Assembly: GCA_947175485.1 (NCBI GenBank)
Contig: CAMWMZ010000003.1
Location: 1 to 64,000, forward strand
Direction: 5' to 3'
From: an uncultured Clostridia bacterium
Lineage (GTDB): Bacteria > Bacillota > Clostridia > Christensenellales > Borkfalkiaceae
Length of the DNA stretch: 64,000 bases
The position numbers were made by a program, and so were the translations under genes. Each line of letters begins with the position of its first letter. The stretch's first letter is position 1. This document shows, one piece after another, positions 8,597 through 17,985 of the stretch. Under the pieces are notes generated by a model. It was not told the DNA's origin. It did not search any database and worked only from the letters and a program-made list of their open reading frames with translations.

Positions 8597-8830
8597 TTAT
8601 CGTATTCCGTAAAAAATTTCGTCGAACGAGGCGTTAAGAATTTCTTTGATGTGTAAAATCTCGTCGGGATAGAGGTGGCGTTGCCCCACTTCTATTTTTG
8701 CGACGGCGCTTCTTGTTATGTCGCACCCGCAAAGCTGTAATTTTGCGGCGAGACAGTCCTGAGTGATTTTTGCGCGTTCCCTAAGCGTTTTTATGTTCTG
8801 ACCTATGTTTTTTTCTATTTCCAGATTCAT
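8597..8830 (-). CDS. XRE-family HTH transcriptional regulator
   Basis: IGQNIKTLRERAKITQDCLAAKLQ...ITRSAVAKIEVGQR. Confidence 0.88.
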   Translation of the reverse strand: MNLEIEKNIGQNIKTLRERAKITQDCLAAKLQLCGCDITRSAVAKIEVGQRHLYPDEILHIKEILNASFDEIFYGIR

Positions 8831-8857
8831 TTCAGTATCGGCTTTTGCTCTTAAACG

Positions 8858-8930
8858 GGTGCAAAAGTGTTGACTTTATTATAAATGCAATGATATAATC
8901 TTTTTGCACTTATATAGGTGCAAAAAGATA
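8858..8930 (+). promoter_or_regulatory. Promoter with flanking TGCAAAA operator-like repeats
   Basis: TTGACT 8870-8875, 18-bp spacer, TATAAT 8894-8899; TGCAAAA at 8860, inverted TTTTTGCA at 8901, GGTGCAAAAA at 8918. Confidence 0.65.
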
Positions 8931-8949
8931 AAAAACGGAGGAATAAATT

Positions 8950-9201
8950 ATGGCAAACCGCATAAGAAGATGTGCGACGAGAAAGGAATTCGAGCAGATT
9001 GTGGACGATTTCGTTACGACGGGATATGTTGTGAAATCGCGCGGGGAGGATAACGCACTTTTGGTTAAAAAGGGACAGCATACAAAGCACGGGCTTGTTG
9101 CGCTTTTGACTTTTTGGTGGACGCTGGGTTTGGGCAATCTGATTTATGCGCTTATACCCGTTAAAAACGAGGATGAAGTGCTTGTAAAAATAGACGGATA
9201 G
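8950..9201 (+). CDS. Small conserved membrane protein of unknown function (83 aa)
   Basis: SD ACGGAGG upstream of ATG; hydrophobic segment LVALLTFWWTLGLGNLIYALI. Confidence 0.8.
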   Translation: MANRIRRCATRKEFEQIVDDFVTTGYVVKSRGEDNALLVKKGQHTKHGLVALLTFWWTLGLGNLIYALIPVKNEDEVLVKIDG

Positions 9202-9226
9202 CGCATATTCGATTTTACGGTTTTAT

Positions 9227-9262
9227 AATTCCCGCCGCGGTTTTCCGCGGCGGGAATTTTCG
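9227..9262. terminator. Intrinsic terminator
   Basis: AATTCCCGCCGCGG-TTTT-CCGCGGCGGGAATTTT. Confidence 0.75.
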
Positions 9263-9397
9263 TGTTTAAACGTGTCTGGAAAATGTATAAATATATCCGT
9301 TTTGTGTATGGATTGGGGAGAGGTGCGTTATTATAATAATGATGTATGATTACGGTGCGGAGAGGCTCTGCGCCGAAGCGATAAGGAGAAAACTTAA

Positions 9398-10381
9398 ATG
9401 TCGATAAAGGACAAAATCAATTTGCTTGCAGAAGAGCTTGAAAACGTGGGGATTGTACCCGTAATCAAGCTTGACAACGTGGACGACGCGGAAAATCTTG
9501 CAAAGGCTTTGCGGGAGGGCGGAATTAACTGCGCCGAGGTTACTTTCCGTGCAAAGGGCGCGGACGAGGTTATCAGGCGCATGACGAAGGCTTACCCCGA
9601 TATGCTTGTGGGCGCGGGCACGGTGCTCAGTTGCGAGCAGGCGGACGCGGCAATCAAGGCGGGCGCAAAATTTTGCGTTGCTCCCGGACTTAACCCCAAA
9701 GTGGTTAAACACTGTTTGGATAAGGGCGTTCCGTTTGCGCCGGGGCTTTCTTCCGCAAGCGAAATAGAGCAGGCTATGGAGCTGGGGCTTGATTTTGCAA
9801 AATTTTTCCCCGCGGAGCAGGCGGGCGGACTTGCTTATATAAAGGCGATTTCCGCGCCCTATTCTTCTATGCGTTTTATGCCTACGGGCGGAGTTACGGC
9901 GGACAACCTGAACAATTACCTTTCTTTCAAAAAAGTAGTTTGCTGCGGCGGAAGCTGGATTGTTCCTCCTGCGCTCGTCAATGCGGGCGACTGGGCGGGT
10001 ATTACAAGACTTTGCCGCGAGGCTATTGATAAAATGCTCGGCTTTACCATGGTTCACGTAGGGCTTAACTGTGCCGACCCCGAAGAAGCGGAGGCTGTTG
10101 CGGACGAGTTTGAAAACGCGTTCGGCTTCGCGAAAAAAGTCGGGAACAGCTCGGTGTTCTCTTCAACCTATATGGAGATGATGAAAAAGCCGTTCAAGGG
10201 CACTCACGGACATATCGCTATTGCGACGAATTCGGTAAAGCGCGCGCTTTATCAGCTTAAGCTGCGCGGATACGAGGTTGACGAAAGCTCTATTAAGTAC
10301 AACGCCGACGGGATTATGAACGTGGCTTATCTGAAGCATGAATTCGGCGGCTTTGCCGTGCATTTGGTACTCAAGAAATAA
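9398..10381 (+). CDS. eda: KDPG/KHG aldolase fused to C-terminal VOC-like domain
   Basis: GIVPVIKLDN, GAGTVLSCEQADAAI, FFPAEQAGG, FMPTGGV; C-terminal FTMVHVGLNCADPEEAEAVADEF...HGHIAI VOC-like extension. Confidence 0.92.
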   Translation: MSIKDKINLLAEELENVGIVPVIKLDNVDDAENLAKALREGGINCAEVTFRAKGADEVIRRMTKAYPDMLVGAGTVLSCEQADAAIKAGAKFCVAPGLNPKVVKHCLDKGVPFAPGLSSASEIEQAMELGLDFAKFFPAEQAGGLAYIKAISAPYSSMRFMPTGGVTADNLNNYLSFKKVVCCGGSWIVPPALVNAGDWAGITRLCREAIDKMLGFTMVHVGLNCADPEEAEAVADEFENAFGFAKKVGNSSVFSSTYMEMMKKPFKGTHGHIAIATNSVKRALYQLKLRGYEVDESSIKYNADGIMNVAYLKHEFGGFAVHLVLKK

Positions 10382-10533
10382 ACTCTTGATTTATAAGCAA
10401 AGCGTTTTTGCGCTGCGGTTTTCAAAGCCGTTTAACGTTAACTTCCGGTGAAAGCCTTGCGCGCGTTGAACTGCTTGCTTTTATTTCAAGTGATAAATCA
10501 AATAAAAATTTTAAATTTTCAAGGAGAAAAAAG

Positions 10534-11565
10534 ATGAAAAAGATTGTAACCATGGGCGAGATTATGCTCCGCCTTTCCACCCCCAACAACGAGAAGTTTA
10601 TTCAAGCCGACGAGTTTGACATTAACTACGGCGGCGGTGAGGCTAACGTTGCAGTGTCCTGCGCAAATTACGGACACAAAGCGGAATTCGTGACCGCAGT
10701 TCCCGATAACGAGCTCGGCGAGTGTGCGATAGGGGCTCTCCGCAAGTACGGCGTAGAAACCGGACACGTTGCGAAATGCGGCGAAAGACTGGGAATTTAT
10801 TATCTTGAAACGGGTGCTTCTATGCGCCCTTCCAAAGTAGTTTACGACAGGGCACATTCCTCTATCACCACCGCGACTGCAAAGGACTTCGATTTCGACG
10901 CTATTTTCGAGGGCGCGGACTGGTTCCACTTTACCGGAATTACCCCCGCTGTTTCCGACAGCGCGGCGGTTTTGACCGAAGAAGCTTTGAAAGCCGCTAA
11001 AAAACACGGCGTGACCGTTTCCTGCGATTTGAATTTCCGTAAAAAATTATGGTCGAGCGAAAAGGCCCAAAAGGTTATGACGAAGCTTATGAAATACGTT
11101 GACGTGTGCATCGGCAACGAAGAGGACGCGGAGCTTGTTCTCGGCTTCAAGCCCGGCAATACCGACGTTACGAGCGGCGAATTGGAGCTTGCGGGTTATA
11201 AATCCATTTTCGAGCAGATGGTTAAAAAGTTCGGATTTAAGTATGCGATTTCTTCTCTCCGCGTAAGCCATTCCGCTTCCGACAACGGTTGGTCCGCATG
11301 CATTTACAACGGCGAAACCAAAGAGTTCTATCATTCCAGAGAATACAGAATTTCCCCTATAGTAGACCGCGTAGGCGGCGGCGACAGCTTTGCGGGCGGC
11401 GTTATCACGGGCTTCCTTGACGGAAAGGATTTCAAGGCGGCTTTGGAATACGGCGTTGCGGCTTCCGCGCTTAAACACACTATCCCCGGCGACTTCAACC
11501 TTGTATCGCGCAAGGAAGTAGAAGCTCTTGCGGGCGGCGACGGATCGGGCAGAGTTCAAAGATAA
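10534..11565 (+). CDS. kdgK: 2-keto-3-deoxygluconate kinase (PfkB family)
   Basis: MGEIMLRLSTPNNEKFIQADEFDINYGGGEANVAVS; DRVGGGDSFAGGVI. SD AAGGAG before ATG 10534. Confidence 0.92.
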   Translation: MKKIVTMGEIMLRLSTPNNEKFIQADEFDINYGGGEANVAVSCANYGHKAEFVTAVPDNELGECAIGALRKYGVETGHVAKCGERLGIYYLETGASMRPSKVVYDRAHSSITTATAKDFDFDAIFEGADWFHFTGITPAVSDSAAVLTEEALKAAKKHGVTVSCDLNFRKKLWSSEKAQKVMTKLMKYVDVCIGNEEDAELVLGFKPGNTDVTSGELELAGYKSIFEQMVKKFGFKYAISSLRVSHSASDNGWSACIYNGETKEFYHSREYRISPIVDRVGGGDSFAGGVITGFLDGKDFKAALEYGVAASALKHTIPGDFNLVSRKEVEALAGGDGSGRVQR

Positions 11566-11825
11566 TAAACGGCGCAAGCAAAATCACGCTTTTTGTGTAT
11601 GTACGCAATTGTCGGAAGCAATCTCACCTATGTGAAATTGCGCAATTGAAAACGGCGTGCGTAAAGATTGCGCAAAGAGGACGAGGGCGGATTTCCGAAA
11701 TAAAACGGTGCGATGTTTTGCCGAAACAGACGAGAGTTTTTATAACAGGCAAACGCGATTTTACCGTTGCCGAGAAAGCAACATTGAAATCACGATAAGC
11801 TTGTGGCTTTTGTGGAGATAGATAG

Positions 11826-12665
11826 ATGCAAATAGCTTTCAGAACCCACGACCTTGGAGTCAAGGGGCTTGAAAACGCAATAGAAAAAGCGCAAAGCTGC
11901 GGCATATCCGCGGTGCAATTGGTCGCTTACAAGTTTATGGACGAAATAAAGTACGCTCCCGACGCTTTGAACGCGGAAAACACCTTGAAAATAGGTGAAG
12001 CCCTTAAAAACTCGGGCATATCCGTGGGGCTGATAGGCGCGTACTTCAATCCCGTTCATTCAGACAAAGAAAAAACCGAAAGATGCATAGCCGTTTTCAA
12101 GGAGTATTTAAAGTATTCCGAAAACTTCGGCTGTAATATAGTCGGTTCGGAAACGGGGAGCTTTAACGACGACAAGTGGACTTATAATCCGTTAAACCGT
12201 ACGGAGGAAGCGCTTGAAACGGTGGTTCAGACCTTTAAGGAGCTTGCCGCATACGCAAAGGAAGTCGGCGCATATGTGGGCATGGAAGGGGCTGCGGGGC
12301 ACGTTTGCTGGAACGTTGCGGCGCTTAAACGCGCGGTTGATAAAATCGGCGCGGACAATATAAGAATCATATTCGATATTTATAATTATTTAGACGCGTC
12401 GAACTATCGGAGTTACCTTGAAATACTTGACGAGGGATTAAAGACCTTTGCGGGTAAAATAGTTGTTTTCCATATCAAGGACTGCGTGTTCGAGGACGGA
12501 AAGCTAAAGCAGGTTGCGCCCGGCAAGGGTATGTTCGACTTCGATAAAATTTTTAAAAAAATCAAGACGTACGATAAGGACGCTATACTCGTTTTAGAGG
12601 GAACAACCGGCGAGGATATAATTCCCTGCATAGAGTTTATAAAAGAAAAGTGGGATAAGGCTTAG
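11826..12665 (+). CDS. Sugar phosphate isomerase/epimerase (AP-endonuclease-like TIM barrel)
   Basis: Xylose-isomerase-like motifs VGMEGAAGHVCWN, IRIIFDIYNYLD, FHIKDC, PGKGMFDF, LVLEGTTGED. Confidence 0.85.
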   Translation: MQIAFRTHDLGVKGLENAIEKAQSCGISAVQLVAYKFMDEIKYAPDALNAENTLKIGEALKNSGISVGLIGAYFNPVHSDKEKTERCIAVFKEYLKYSENFGCNIVGSETGSFNDDKWTYNPLNRTEEALETVVQTFKELAAYAKEVGAYVGMEGAAGHVCWNVAALKRAVDKIGADNIRIIFDIYNYLDASNYRSYLEILDEGLKTFAGKIVVFHIKDCVFEDGKLKQVAPGKGMFDFDKIFKKIKTYDKDAILVLEGTTGEDIIPCIEFIKEKWDKA

Positions 12666-12724
12666 GCTTTGTTTTACGCAAATCGGCGGTTTTTTAAACC
12701 GTTGAAAAAGCAATACGGCAAAAT

Positions 12725-12760
12725 GCGCGCCGCGCGGCGGGGTTAAGCCGCGCGGCGCGC
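12725..12760. repeat. 14-bp perfect inverted repeat (stem-loop) between epimerase and kduI
   Basis: GCGCGCCGCGCGGC-GGGGTTAA-GCCGCGCGGCGCGC; no poly-T tract follows. Confidence 0.85.
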
Positions 12761-12817
12761 GAAAAACGCCGCCCCCGATTTGAACGGGGCGGGAAATTTA
12801 AGGAAAGAGGTGAAACA

Positions 12818-13687
12818 ATGAAATTCGACGTAAGATACGCAAACCACCCCGACGATTCCAAGCGCTACGATACGAAGGAGCTCAGGGAAAAGTATCTGAT
12901 TAAAAAACTTTTCGAAGAGGACGAAATCCTCTTGACGTATTCCCATCAGGACAGAATTATCGCCGGCGGCGCAGCTCCTGTAAAAAAGACGCTTTCTTTG
13001 GGTACGTTCAAGGAGCTTGCAACCGCATACTTCCTTGAAAGACGGGAAATGGGCGTTATAAATATCGGCGGCGCGGGCGTTATCACGCTCGACGGCAAAA
13101 AATACGATATAGGATTTAAAGAGGGAATTTATATAGGTATGGGAACGAAGGAAATAGAGTTTTCTTCGGTAAACCCCAAGGAGCCTGCGAAATTCTACAT
13201 CAATTCAAGCCCCGCGCACAAGACTTATCCTACGGTGAAAATAGTAAAACCCGTGGAGGGCAAACCCGCCCCCGAGGGCGTAAGATATTGCGTTCAAAGG
13301 CATTTGGGCAGCGCGGAGGGAATGAACAAGCGCACGATTAACCAATTTATCGTGGGCGACGTTTGCGAAAGCTGTCAGCTTGCTATGGGAATGACGGAGC
13401 TTGCCGAGGGCAGCGGCTGGAACACTCTTCCCAGCCATACGCATGAGAGAAGAATGGAAGTTTATATGTATTTCGAGCTTCCCGAAAGCGAGGCGGTTAT
13501 TCACCTTATGGGTACTCCCAAGGAGACGAGGCATATATTTATGCACAACGAACAAGCGGTGATTTCGCCGAGCTGGTCAATACACACGGGTATAGGCACG
13601 CACAATTATACGTTTATATGGGGTATGTGCGGCGAAAACCAGACGTACGACGATATGGACAATATCGCAACCAAAGATTTGAAATAA
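12818..13687 (+). CDS. kduI: 5-dehydro-4-deoxy-D-glucuronate isomerase
   Basis: DVRYANHPDD, WNTLPSHTHERRMEVYMYF, SWSIHTGIGTHNYTFIWGMCGEN. Confidence 0.96.
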   Translation: MKFDVRYANHPDDSKRYDTKELREKYLIKKLFEEDEILLTYSHQDRIIAGGAAPVKKTLSLGTFKELATAYFLERREMGVINIGGAGVITLDGKKYDIGFKEGIYIGMGTKEIEFSSVNPKEPAKFYINSSPAHKTYPTVKIVKPVEGKPAPEGVRYCVQRHLGSAEGMNKRTINQFIVGDVCESCQLAMGMTELAEGSGWNTLPSHTHERRMEVYMYFELPESEAVIHLMGTPKETRHIFMHNEQAVISPSWSIHTGIGTHNYTFIWGMCGENQTYDDMDNIATKDLK

Positions 13688-13711
13688 TAATTATCGGGGG
13701 AAGAGAAATAT

Positions 13712-14857
13712 ATGGCACATCTTTTATTTAAAGACGTTAACAAGGTTTATCCTAACGGATATCACGCCGTGCACGATTTCAACATGGAAATCAAGGACGG
13801 AGAATTTATCTGCCTGGTAGGGGATTCGGGCTGCGGCAAGTCTACTACGCTCAGAATGATAGCGGGGCTCGAAGATATTACCGCGGGCGAGTTTTATATA
13901 GACGGAGTTCTGGCGAACCAGACGTCTTCGCGCGACAGAGGGATTGCGATGGTTTTCCAATCGTATGCGCTTTATCCCCATCTTACCGTGTATGAAAATC
14001 TCGGCTTCGGACTTACGCTCGAAGGCATCGACGCGGACGTTATCGATGAAAAGGTCAAGCAGACGGCTAAGATTTTGGGGCTTACCGAATATCTTGAAAG
14101 ATTCCCGAGAAACCTTTCGGGCGGGCAATGCCAGCGTGTTGCGGTAGGGCGCGCGCTTATAAGAAAGGTAAATATTTTCCTTATGGACGAGCCGCTTTCA
14201 AACCTTGACGCGAAGCAGCGCGTTACGATGCGTTCTGAAATAAAGCAGATACACCGTTCGGTAGGCGCTACGACGATATACGTAACCCACGACCAGACGG
14301 AGGCTATGACCATGTCCGACAGGATAGTGGTTATGAAGTCGGGCGGATACGTTCAGCAGATAGGCACGCCTTACGAGCTTTATTTCCACCCGCGCAACCT
14401 TTTCGTCGCTGGGTTTATCGGCGAGCCGCCCATGAACTTTATAAAGGGCACTGTTGAAAACGGCAAAATCAAGGTGGGTGAAACCTACGCAGACCTTAAA
14501 CCCGTTGTGAAGAACGTTAAAGATATAGAAGGCAAAGAGGTTGTGTTTGCGTTCAGACCCGAGGCGGTCAAGCTGCCCGACGATAAGAAAAAGACGGCTA
14601 AAAAAGCGGAGGACGAAGCCGCCGCGCCCGCGCCGAAGGGATATACGCTTACTTCAAAGGTGGAGCTGACCGAGCTTTTGGGCGACACTACGAACGTTTA
14701 CGCGAATATCGGCGGGGTAAACGTTATTTTGAAAGTCAACCCGCACAACACGCCCGAAACGGGAGCGGAGTTCAAGTTCTTCGTGCCTTACGAGGCGGCT
14801 TACGTTTACGATTGCGAAACGGAGCTTGCGGTTGAGAGCGACCTTAAACGGCATTAA
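13712..14857 (+). CDS. ABC transporter ATP-binding protein, UgpC/MsmX type (first copy)
   Basis: GDSGCGKSTTLRMIAGLE, LSGGQCQRVAVGRAL, FLMDEPLSNLDAKQR; TOBE-like C-terminus. Confidence 0.95.
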   Translation: MAHLLFKDVNKVYPNGYHAVHDFNMEIKDGEFICLVGDSGCGKSTTLRMIAGLEDITAGEFYIDGVLANQTSSRDRGIAMVFQSYALYPHLTVYENLGFGLTLEGIDADVIDEKVKQTAKILGLTEYLERFPRNLSGGQCQRVAVGRALIRKVNIFLMDEPLSNLDAKQRVTMRSEIKQIHRSVGATTIYVTHDQTEAMTMSDRIVVMKSGGYVQQIGTPYELYFHPRNLFVAGFIGEPPMNFIKGTVENGKIKVGETYADLKPVVKNVKDIEGKEVVFAFRPEAVKLPDDKKKTAKKAEDEAAAPAPKGYTLTSKVELTELLGDTTNVYANIGGVNVILKVNPHNTPETGAEFKFFVPYEAAYVYDCETELAVESDLKRH

Positions 14858-14970
14858 AAACGCGAGGAATTTACGGCTGTTTTGCGCCCCGAAAATTTTA
14901 TATGATATGAGGGCTGATTGCCTTTTGCGTAATATTTTTACGGCGCTCCGACAATAACGCTTCAAAAACA

Positions 14971-14988
14971 AATCGGGCGCGCCCGATT
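14971..14988. repeat. 18-bp perfect palindrome upstream of uxaB
   Basis: AATCGGGCGCGCCCGATT. Confidence 0.9.
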
Positions 14989-15022
14989 GTGCGCGCCGTT
15001 AATATCAGGATAAGGAGAAATT

Positions 15023-16495
15023 TTGATGGAATCGATAAGTAAAAAACTGTTTGAAAAGCCTGAAAGAAAGGTTAAAATAATGCAGTTCGGCGAGGGTAAC
15101 TTTTTGAGAGCCTTCGTCGAGTGGATAATACAGGACCTGAACGACAAGGGAGCGATAAGCTCGGACGTGGTTCTGGTTCAGCCCATGCCGTTCGGCAGAG
15201 TTGCGGATATTGCGGCGCAGGACGGGCTTTATACTTTGCGCCTCGAAGGAATAGACGGGGGCAAAAAGGTTAAAACGAGCCGCGTTATAGACGTTGTGGG
15301 CGATTGCGTAAATCCCTTTGCGGAGTATGAAAAGTTTCTCCGTTACGGCGAGAGCGAAGACCTTGAGGTTATAATTTCGAATACTACGGAGGCGGGAATT
15401 GCGGTAGACCCTGCGGATACGGATTTTTCCGTTTGCCCGAAGAGCTTCCCCGGCAAGCTTCTTGCGCTGTTGAAAAGGCGCTACGATAAGTTTAACGGCG
15501 ACGAAACGAAGGGACTTGCGATTATTCCCTGCGAGCTTATAGACAACAACGGCGACGAGCTTTACCGTTGCTTGAACGAGCTTGCGGAAATAAACAAGAT
15601 GGATAAAAGGTTTATAAAATGGCTGCAAACCGCCAACCATTTTACTTCCACGCTTGTAGACCGCATTGTGCCCGGTTACCCTAAAAACGAGATAGAAGAA
15701 ATTCAAAAGGAAACGGGATATATAGACAACAACGTGGTAAAGGGTGAAATTTTCCACCTTTGGGTTTTGAAGAAAGAGCCGCATATACAGAAGGTTTTCC
15801 CTGCGGACGCAACGGGGCTGAACGTTATTTTTGCGGACGATATAAAGCCTTATAAGCAGAGAAAGGTGAAAATATTGAACGGTTCGCACACGGCGCTTGT
15901 TCCCGTGGCTTATCTTGCGGGAATAGATACCGTAGGCGAGGCGGTCAACGACCCCGTAATCGGAAAGTTTGTGAGGGATTTTATTTTCGAGGAAGTAAAT
16001 CCCACTATAAATTTACCGCAGGACCAGATGACCGCTTTTGCGAATTCGGTTATAGAAAGATATCAGAACCCCTATATCCGCCACGAGCTTATGTCTATTG
16101 CTCTTAACTCCACGACCAAATTCAAAACAAGGCTTTTGCCCACGCTTACGGATTATGTAAAGCTTACGGGTAAGCTCCCCGAGCATCTGCTGTTTGCTTT
16201 TGCGGCGCTTATTTTGTTCCATAAGGGCAAGAGGGGCGCGGAGGATATAAAGCTTGCGGACGACCCCGCGTATCTTGCGAAGTGGAAGGAGCTTTGGGCA
16301 AATTTCGGCGGCGACTGCGCCAAGCTGGTTAGAGAGGTTCTCGGCTGGAAAGACGCATGGGATATGGATATGAACGACATACACCCCGATATTGCGGACA
16401 AGGTTGCTACCTATCTTTCCGCAATGCAAAACAGGGGAATGCGCGCGGCGGTGGACTGCTTTACGAACGGTTGCAGCGGAGTTTGCAAAAAATAA
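15023..16495 (+). CDS. uxaB: Tagaturonate reductase
   Basis: MQFGEGNFLRAFVEWIIQDLN, SNTTEAGI, IIPCELIDNNGDEL, STLVDRIVPGYP, LNGSHTALVPVAYLAG. Confidence 0.94.
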   Translation: MMESISKKLFEKPERKVKIMQFGEGNFLRAFVEWIIQDLNDKGAISSDVVLVQPMPFGRVADIAAQDGLYTLRLEGIDGGKKVKTSRVIDVVGDCVNPFAEYEKFLRYGESEDLEVIISNTTEAGIAVDPADTDFSVCPKSFPGKLLALLKRRYDKFNGDETKGLAIIPCELIDNNGDELYRCLNELAEINKMDKRFIKWLQTANHFTSTLVDRIVPGYPKNEIEEIQKETGYIDNNVVKGEIFHLWVLKKEPHIQKVFPADATGLNVIFADDIKPYKQRKVKILNGSHTALVPVAYLAGIDTVGEAVNDPVIGKFVRDFIFEEVNPTINLPQDQMTAFANSVIERYQNPYIRHELMSIALNSTTKFKTRLLPTLTDYVKLTGKLPEHLLFAFAALILFHKGKRGAEDIKLADDPAYLAKWKELWANFGGDCAKLVREVLGWKDAWDMDMNDIHPDIADKVATYLSAMQNRGMRAAVDCFTNGCSGVCKK

Positions 16496-16512
16496 TCCGT
16501 ACGGAGTTTTTA

Positions 16513-17985
16513 ATGGATAAAAAGACTATAATAATCAATCCGCTCGATAACGTTGCGGTGGCATTGTGCGATTTGAAAAGGGGCGAGCTCCACGAGGGCG
16601 TTTGCCTTGCCGAAGATATAACCAAAGGGCATAAATTTACTTTGCGCGACGTTTACGAGGGTGAAAACATAATTAAATACGGAAACCCGATAGCGTGCGC
16701 GTTGAGGGATATTCCCAAGGGAATGCACGTTCATACGCACAACGTAAAAACAAATCTTTCTGAAAATCTCGATTACGTTTACGAGAAGGTGCCGACCGAG
16801 CTTAAAAAGGTAAAGGGGCGCAAGGTAAACGTTTACGAGCGGGCTAACGGCGACGTTGGCATAAGAAACGAGCTTTGGGTTATACCTACGGTCGGCTGTG
16901 TTAACGGACAGGCAAAGCTGATTGTGGAAACGTTTAAAAAGAGGTACGGCACGGAGGGGTTTGACGGCGTGTTTACGTATACACACCCTTACGGCTGTTC
17001 TCAGCTCGGCGACGACCATGAGAGAACAAAGCTTATTTTAAGCAAGATGGTTAAACACCCCAACGCGGGCGGAGTGCTGGTTTTGGGGCTTGGCTGTGAA
17101 AACAACCAGATGTCTGCGTTTAAAGAGGGATTGGGCAAGGTTGACGGCAAAAGAATCAAGTTCCTCGTTTGCCAGGAGGCGGATGACGAAATCGAGAGCG
17201 GAGTTGCGTTGTTGAAGGATATTGCCGAGGTAATCAGGCACGACAAGCGCAAAGAGAGGGATATATCCTGCCTTAAAGTGGGCTTGAAATGCGGCGGGAG
17301 CGACGGGCTTTCGGGCATTACGGCAAATCCGCTTGTGGGTATGTTTTCTGACTATATAGTTGCGGCGGGCGGGACGACGGTTCTTACCGAAGTGCCCGAA
17401 ATGTTCGGCGCGGAACAGCTTTTGATGAACCGCGCAAAGGACGAGGCGACCTTTGAAAAGGTGGTTAAGCTTATTAACGGATTCAAGGACTATTTCCGTG
17501 CGAACGGACAGACCGTTTATGAAAATCCTTCGCCCGGAAATAAGGCGGGGGGAATAACCACTTTGGAGGATAAGTCGCTCGGCTGTACGCAGAAATCGGG
17601 CTGCGGACCGGTGGAGGACGTTGTTTTCGACGACGGCTTTATAACGAAAAAGGGGCTGAACCTTTTGAACGGTCCGGGCAACGATATGTGCGCGGTTACG
17701 AATATCGCGGCGGCGGGCTGCCACCTTGTTCTGTTCACGACGGGCAGGGGAACGCCTTTCGGCGGATTTGTGCCCACGCTGAAAATCGCCACAAATTCCG
17801 AGCTTGCGCAAAAGAAAGCGAACTGGATTGATTTCAACGCGGGCGCCGTGCTTGAAAGCGATTTTGAAACGCAGCTTGAAAAGCTTATAGATTTGATTGT
17901 AGAAACGGCGAACGGCAGGCTTGCCAAAAACGAAATAAACGAAACTAAAGAAATAGCAATCTTCAAAACGGGGGTAACTTTATAA
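16513..17985 (+). CDS. uxaA: Altronate dehydratase
   Basis: HTHNVKTNL, RNELWVIPTVGCVNGQA, THPYGCSQLGDDHERT, KCGGSDGLSGITANP; ATG at 16513. Confidence 0.95.
   Translation: MDKKTIIINPLDNVAVALCDLKRGELHEGVCLAEDITKGHKFTLRDVYEGENIIKYGNPIACALRDIPKGMHVHTHNVKTNLSENLDYVYEKVPTELKKVKGRKVNVYERANGDVGIRNELWVIPTVGCVNGQAKLIVETFKKRYGTEGFDGVFTYTHPYGCSQLGDDHERTKLILSKMVKHPNAGGVLVLGLGCENNQMSAFKEGLGKVDGKRIKFLVCQEADDEIESGVALLKDIAEVIRHDKRKERDISCLKVGLKCGGSDGLSGITANPLVGMFSDYIVAAGGTTVLTEVPEMFGAEQLLMNRAKDEATFEKVVKLINGFKDYFRANGQTVYENPSPGNKAGGITTLEDKSLGCTQKSGCGPVEDVVFDDGFITKKGLNLLNGPGNDMCAVTNIAAAGCHLVLFTTGRGTPFGGFVPTLKIATNSELAQKKANWIDFNAGAVLESDFETQLEKLIDLIVETANGRLAKNEINETKEIAIFKTGVTL

Noticed and set aside
11595-11798. 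67-aa plus-strand ORF between kdgK and the epimerase gene
   Set aside because: No SD and biased basic composition; region contains AATTGCGCAATT palindrome and is better explained as intergenic.
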